A DNA stretch of 17,107 bases from Firmicutes bacterium UBA993 (GTDB taxonomy: Bacteria > Bacillota > Dethiobacteria > DTU022). The number at the start of each line of letters is the position of its first letter. Within the stretch, counting starts at the first letter, position 1. Below, piece after piece: positions 14,827 to 17,107 of this stretch. The stretch lies in NCBI GenBank assembly GCA_002292015.1, contig DBBD01000127.1, positions 1-17,107 on the forward strand, given 5' to 3'. A model generated the notes under the pieces. The model was given only the letters and a program-made list of their open reading frames with translations. It ran no database searches and had not been told where the DNA came from. A program made the position numbers and the translations under genes.

Positions 14827-16617
14827 GTGCAAGAGCTGAAAAGCATCCAGGGGTTTTTACAGCAGGTAACCAGCGCCTTTGCCGGTGTGGTTGATATTGA
14901 AATCGGCGTAATCAGCAGAGATCTGGAAGTAATCGCTGGAAGCGGCTACTTTAATAAAGAGGTTGGAGCCATCTACGACGAAGGTTGTATGACATATCGG
15001 ATTCTCTCATCGCCTGGTGAAGACTCGATCTTTGTCGAAAATACTGCCCGTGCAGTCTGCTGTAACGAATGCCATTATGCCGGACAGTGCGATGTGCTGG
15101 CCTTTATGATGCAGCCGATCACCTTTAATGGCCATAAAATCGGCACCATATCGCTTTTGGCCCTGAATGAACAACAACGGCGCAAGCTTTTAAACCATCT
15201 TGACAAAATGCAGGATTTTCTCAACAAGCTGAACAACATGATCTACATCACCTTCAACGAAAAGAAAATGGAAGCCAAGGTTATCAGCCTGATGAATCAG
15301 TTTAAAGATGTGATCAATTCGGTTAACGAGGGGATTGTCGCGATCAACCTGCAGGGCAGTATCACTAATATCAACCGGGCGGCCGGAGAATTGTTGGGTT
15401 TGGAAGAGAAACTGAAGCAGGGGCACCACATTAACACCCTCTTTCAAGACTTCAACCTTGAGCAGCTGATCATCGGCAGCAACATGAGCAGCGAGCAGTA
15501 CTACAGCAGGGAGCTGATCTATAGTGGGCCGGAGCGCAAAAATCTTCAGCTTTACTACAACGTAACGCTCATGTATGAGGAAGGGCGGGTCTCGGGGGCG
15601 GTTATCTCTTTCAAATGCAGAGCAGAGGTGGAGGAGCTGGCCAACCGGATTCTAAAGGCTAATACCAAGAGCTCTTTTTCCGGGATCATTGGCACCAGCA
15701 CTGAAATTAGCAACATCAAAAACAAGATGCAGTTGGTGGCTGCTACCGACTCAACAATTTTAATCAGGGGAGAAACCGGCACCGGTAAGAGCATTTTTGC
15801 CCGGGCCATTCACGAGGAAAGCTCCCGCTATAGCAATCCGTTTGTAGCGATTAGCTGCGCAGCAATCCCTGCCTCCCTGCTCGAATCGGAACTGTTTGGT
15901 TATGAAGAAGGAGCCTTTACGGGGGCACGCAAGGGAGGAAAACCGGGAAAGTTTGAGCTGGCTCATAGCGGCACGATATTACTGGATGAGATCGGCGATA
16001 TGCCTCTTGAATTTCAGGTTAAACTGCTTAATGTGATCGAAAATAAAACGATTGCCAGGATTGGCGGGGTTTCTTTCCGTGATATTGACGTGCGCATCAT
16101 TGCTGCTACTAACCGCGATCTGGAAAGACTGATTGGCGAGGGAAAGTTCAGGGAAGACCTCTATTACCGGATTAATGTCATTCCCTTTACTCTGCCCGCG
16201 TTGCGCGAACGCAAAGATGATATATTGCTCTTGATGCACCATTTTCTCGATTATTACTCCGGCCATTTAAACAAGAAAATCGTCGGTTTCCGTGAGGATG
16301 CCCGGGAGGCGCTTTTGGCCTACCCGTGGCCGGGTAATGTGCGCGAACTGGAAAATGCCGTAGAATATGCTGTAAATATTGAAGCTGACTCAAGGATTAC
16401 CAGGAGCAACCTGCCGGAAAAAATCCTGAAATATCTTTGCAGCAACAATGCTTCTGAAGCAGAAGATTTGGACAGCCTCAAATATAAGGCCATCACGGCC
16501 GCTTTGTTAAAGTATGGGCACTCTACCCACGGCAAGGAAAGAGCTGCCTCTGCCCTAGGCATCAGTCGGGCCACACTCTATCGCAAGTTGAAAGAAATCA
16601 GGTCCGGGGTGTCTTAA
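14827..16617 (+). CDS. Sigma-54-dependent transcriptional activator (PAS, AAA+, Fis HTH)
   Basis: This 596-residue enhancer-binding protein would activate RNA polymerase-sigma54 from upstream sites. The N-terminal sensor (about 1-145) looks GAF-like and carries five cysteines: C54, C78, C79, C82 and C88 (CCNECHYAGQC). A PAS domain follows (about 155-270, VINSVNEGIVAINLQGSI). The AAA+ module has Walker A GETGTGKS (315-322), GAFTGA (362-367, contacts sigma54) and Walker B ILLDE (D387, E388). A Fis-type HTH ends the protein (AASALGISRATLYRKLKEI). There is no response-regulator receiver, so sensing is probably direct. The start is GTG at 14827, 8 bases after AAAAGGAG; the TTG at 14788 has no site and would add 13 residues. 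A consensus sigma-54 promoter lies 180 bp past its stop, its likely target. The ligand is unknown. Confidence 0.93.
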   Translation: MQELKSIQGFLQQVTSAFAGVVDIEIGVISRDLEVIAGSGYFNKEVGAIYDEGCMTYRILSSPGEDSIFVENTARAVCCNECHYAGQCDVLAFMMQPITFNGHKIGTISLLALNEQQRRKLLNHLDKMQDFLNKLNNMIYITFNEKKMEAKVISLMNQFKDVINSVNEGIVAINLQGSITNINRAAGELLGLEEKLKQGHHINTLFQDFNLEQLIIGSNMSSEQYYSRELIYSGPERKNLQLYYNVTLMYEEGRVSGAVISFKCRAEVEELANRILKANTKSSFSGIIGTSTEISNIKNKMQLVAATDSTILIRGETGTGKSIFARAIHEESSRYSNPFVAISCAAIPASLLESELFGYEEGAFTGARKGGKPGKFELAHSGTILLDEIGDMPLEFQVKLLNVIENKTIARIGGVSFRDIDVRIIAATNRDLERLIGEGKFREDLYYRINVIPFTLPALRERKDDILLLMHHFLDYYSGHLNKKIVGFREDAREALLAYPWPGNVRELENAVEYAVNIEADSRITRSNLPEKILKYLCSNNASEAEDLDSLKYKAITAALLKYGHSTHGKERAASALGISRATLYRKLKEIRSGVS

Positions 16618-16756
16618 AGTGAGAAATAGTATCATAATGAGATAGATGTTGCAATCTTGCTTCTATAAGTGCTTCAGAATATTTAATCAGACAATAATTC
16701 TTATTATGAGAAATGCTTCGATGGCTTTCCTCGTTCAGAAGTTTATTTTGCCCCTA

Positions 16757-16785
16757 AAACAGGTCACCTAGCGACGCCCCTGTTT
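16757..16785. other. Inverted repeat AAACAGG/CCTGTTT upstream of sigma-54 promoter
   Basis: AAACAGG (16757-16763) and CCTGTTT (16779-16785) enclose 15 nt. The stem could be a weak terminator of the activator gene, although no T-tract follows, or an activator-binding dyad. It ends only 11 bp before the -24 element, which is close for an enhancer site. Confidence 0.35.
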
Positions 16786-16796
16786 ATTGCACTATG

Positions 16797-16811
16797 TGGC
16801 ACAATTATTGC
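16797..16811 (+). promoter_or_regulatory. Sigma-54 (-24/-12) promoter
   Basis: TGGCAC (16797-16802), a 5-nt spacer AATTA, and TTGC (16808-16811) match the sigma-54 consensus exactly, with the invariant GG (16798-16799) and GC (16810-16811) separated by the canonical 10 nt. The predicted transcript starts near 16823 and reads toward the gene at 17088. The adjacent sigma-54 activator gene supports the assignment. Confidence 0.88.
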
Positions 16812-17087
16812 GAGGTAGTTTAATGGGTGTATTTGATGGAAAGACGCAATGCAATGCAGTTTTTTTAAAGCCACATACCATGCTGCAATAGTCACTTACG
16901 CCTAACAAAGAAATTAGCATCGTCAGTGATCGAGGGGGAATGGTTTGAGCTAAAGGATAGTCAGGCAATTTTGCTTTACTGTTTATGATTTGGTTTTTAT
17001 GCAATGGATACAGAATTGGTAGTTTAAGGACACTTTTTTAATGTAGATGCTTATAAAATATAATGGAAAGAAAGGAGTGTTTGGTTG

Positions 17088-17107
17088 ATGGCAGATTTTG
17101 AAACTTT
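17088..17107 (+). CDS. Start of an unidentified gene, cut by window end
   Basis: ATG at 17088 opens the frame MADFET and runs off the window. AAAGGAG (17071-17077) lies 10 bases upstream; an in-frame TTG at 17085 is also possible at 7 bases. Six codons do not allow a family call. It is the first gene downstream of the sigma-54 promoter and therefore the presumed target of the neighbouring activator. Confidence 0.7.

Larger units (their letters stand above)
16618..17087. other. Regulatory intergenic region and long leader
   Basis: This 470-bp region holds no convincing gene. The first half would contain the activator-binding sites: TTCAGAA occurs at 16673-16679 and 16734-16740, 61 bp apart, and TCATAATGAG near 16632 recurs in inverted orientation near 16701-16710, but neither is clearly an enhancer. 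After the sigma-54 promoter, about 260 nt of leader (16823-17084) precede the next start codon. The leader has no recognised riboswitch or strong terminator. Confidence 0.5.

Noticed and set aside
16823..17084. Riboswitch in the long leader after the sigma-54 promoter
   Set aside because: No conserved core of a known class and no terminator/antiterminator pair could be recognised by eye.

Overview
The window looks like a chromosome segment from an anaerobic, spore-former-type Bacillota (Clostridia, perhaps a Peptococcaceae or Syntrophomonadaceae relative). The reasons are strong GGAGG-type ribosome binding sites, frequent GTG and TTG starts, moderate G+C, and the gene families present: a sigma-54 activator with a cysteine-rich sensor, a PrdX-type deacylase, a B12 radical SAM protein, and D-amino-acid transaminase. 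This placement is inferred from gene content; no rRNA or phylogenetic marker is present.

Layout. (1) 1-711 is the 3' part of a UDP-GlcNAc 2-epimerase gene, convergent with a membrane processive-type family 2 glycosyltransferase (863-2296, minus); a stem-loop lies between them. This is probably the edge of a surface-polysaccharide region. (2) 2713-2788 (minus) is a complete tRNA-Arg(CCU) with encoded CCA and a good sigma-A-type promoter. Behind it lies a short degenerate CTTGCATTCT repeat patch. (3) 3115-4887 encodes a B12-binding radical SAM enzyme with an unusual C-terminal region that reads like a STAS domain. (4) After a 475-bp gap come a SNF2-family helicase/translocase (5363-8119) and a SWIM zinc-finger protein with a C-terminal HTH (8186-9232), a recurrent bacterial pair. 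(5) A 98-bp MITE-like hairpin element (9245-9342) sits directly before a D-amino-acid transaminase gene (9372-10238), which ends in a clear intrinsic terminator. (6) 10294-12725 runs zinc-ribbon coiled-coil protein, membrane-anchored TPR-like protein, two perfect 26-bp tandem repeats, and an orphan divergent TatC. (7) 12892-14211 is an all-MORN protein: 18 uninterrupted 23-residue repeats. (8) 14274-14762 is a PrdX/ProXp-type editing deacylase, followed by a sigma-54 enhancer-binding protein (14827-16617). (9) The window ends with a long leader carrying a textbook -24/-12 sigma-54 promoter (16797-16811), then the first codons of a gene that continues beyond the window.

How the parts may work together. 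The activator and the sigma-54 promoter 180 bp downstream form a likely regulator-target pair whose target lies off-window. SNF2 and SWIM are likely co-transcribed and act on nucleic acid. The zinc ribbon, TPR and TatC-like genes may be one envelope-related unit. The remaining genes look like independent housekeeping genes. The window holds no CRISPR array, rRNA or complete insertion sequence. The points most worth checking are the STAS-like fusion on the radical SAM enzyme, the TatC homologue without key signal-peptide-binding residues, the cysteine cluster in the sigma-54 regulator, and the MITE-like element.
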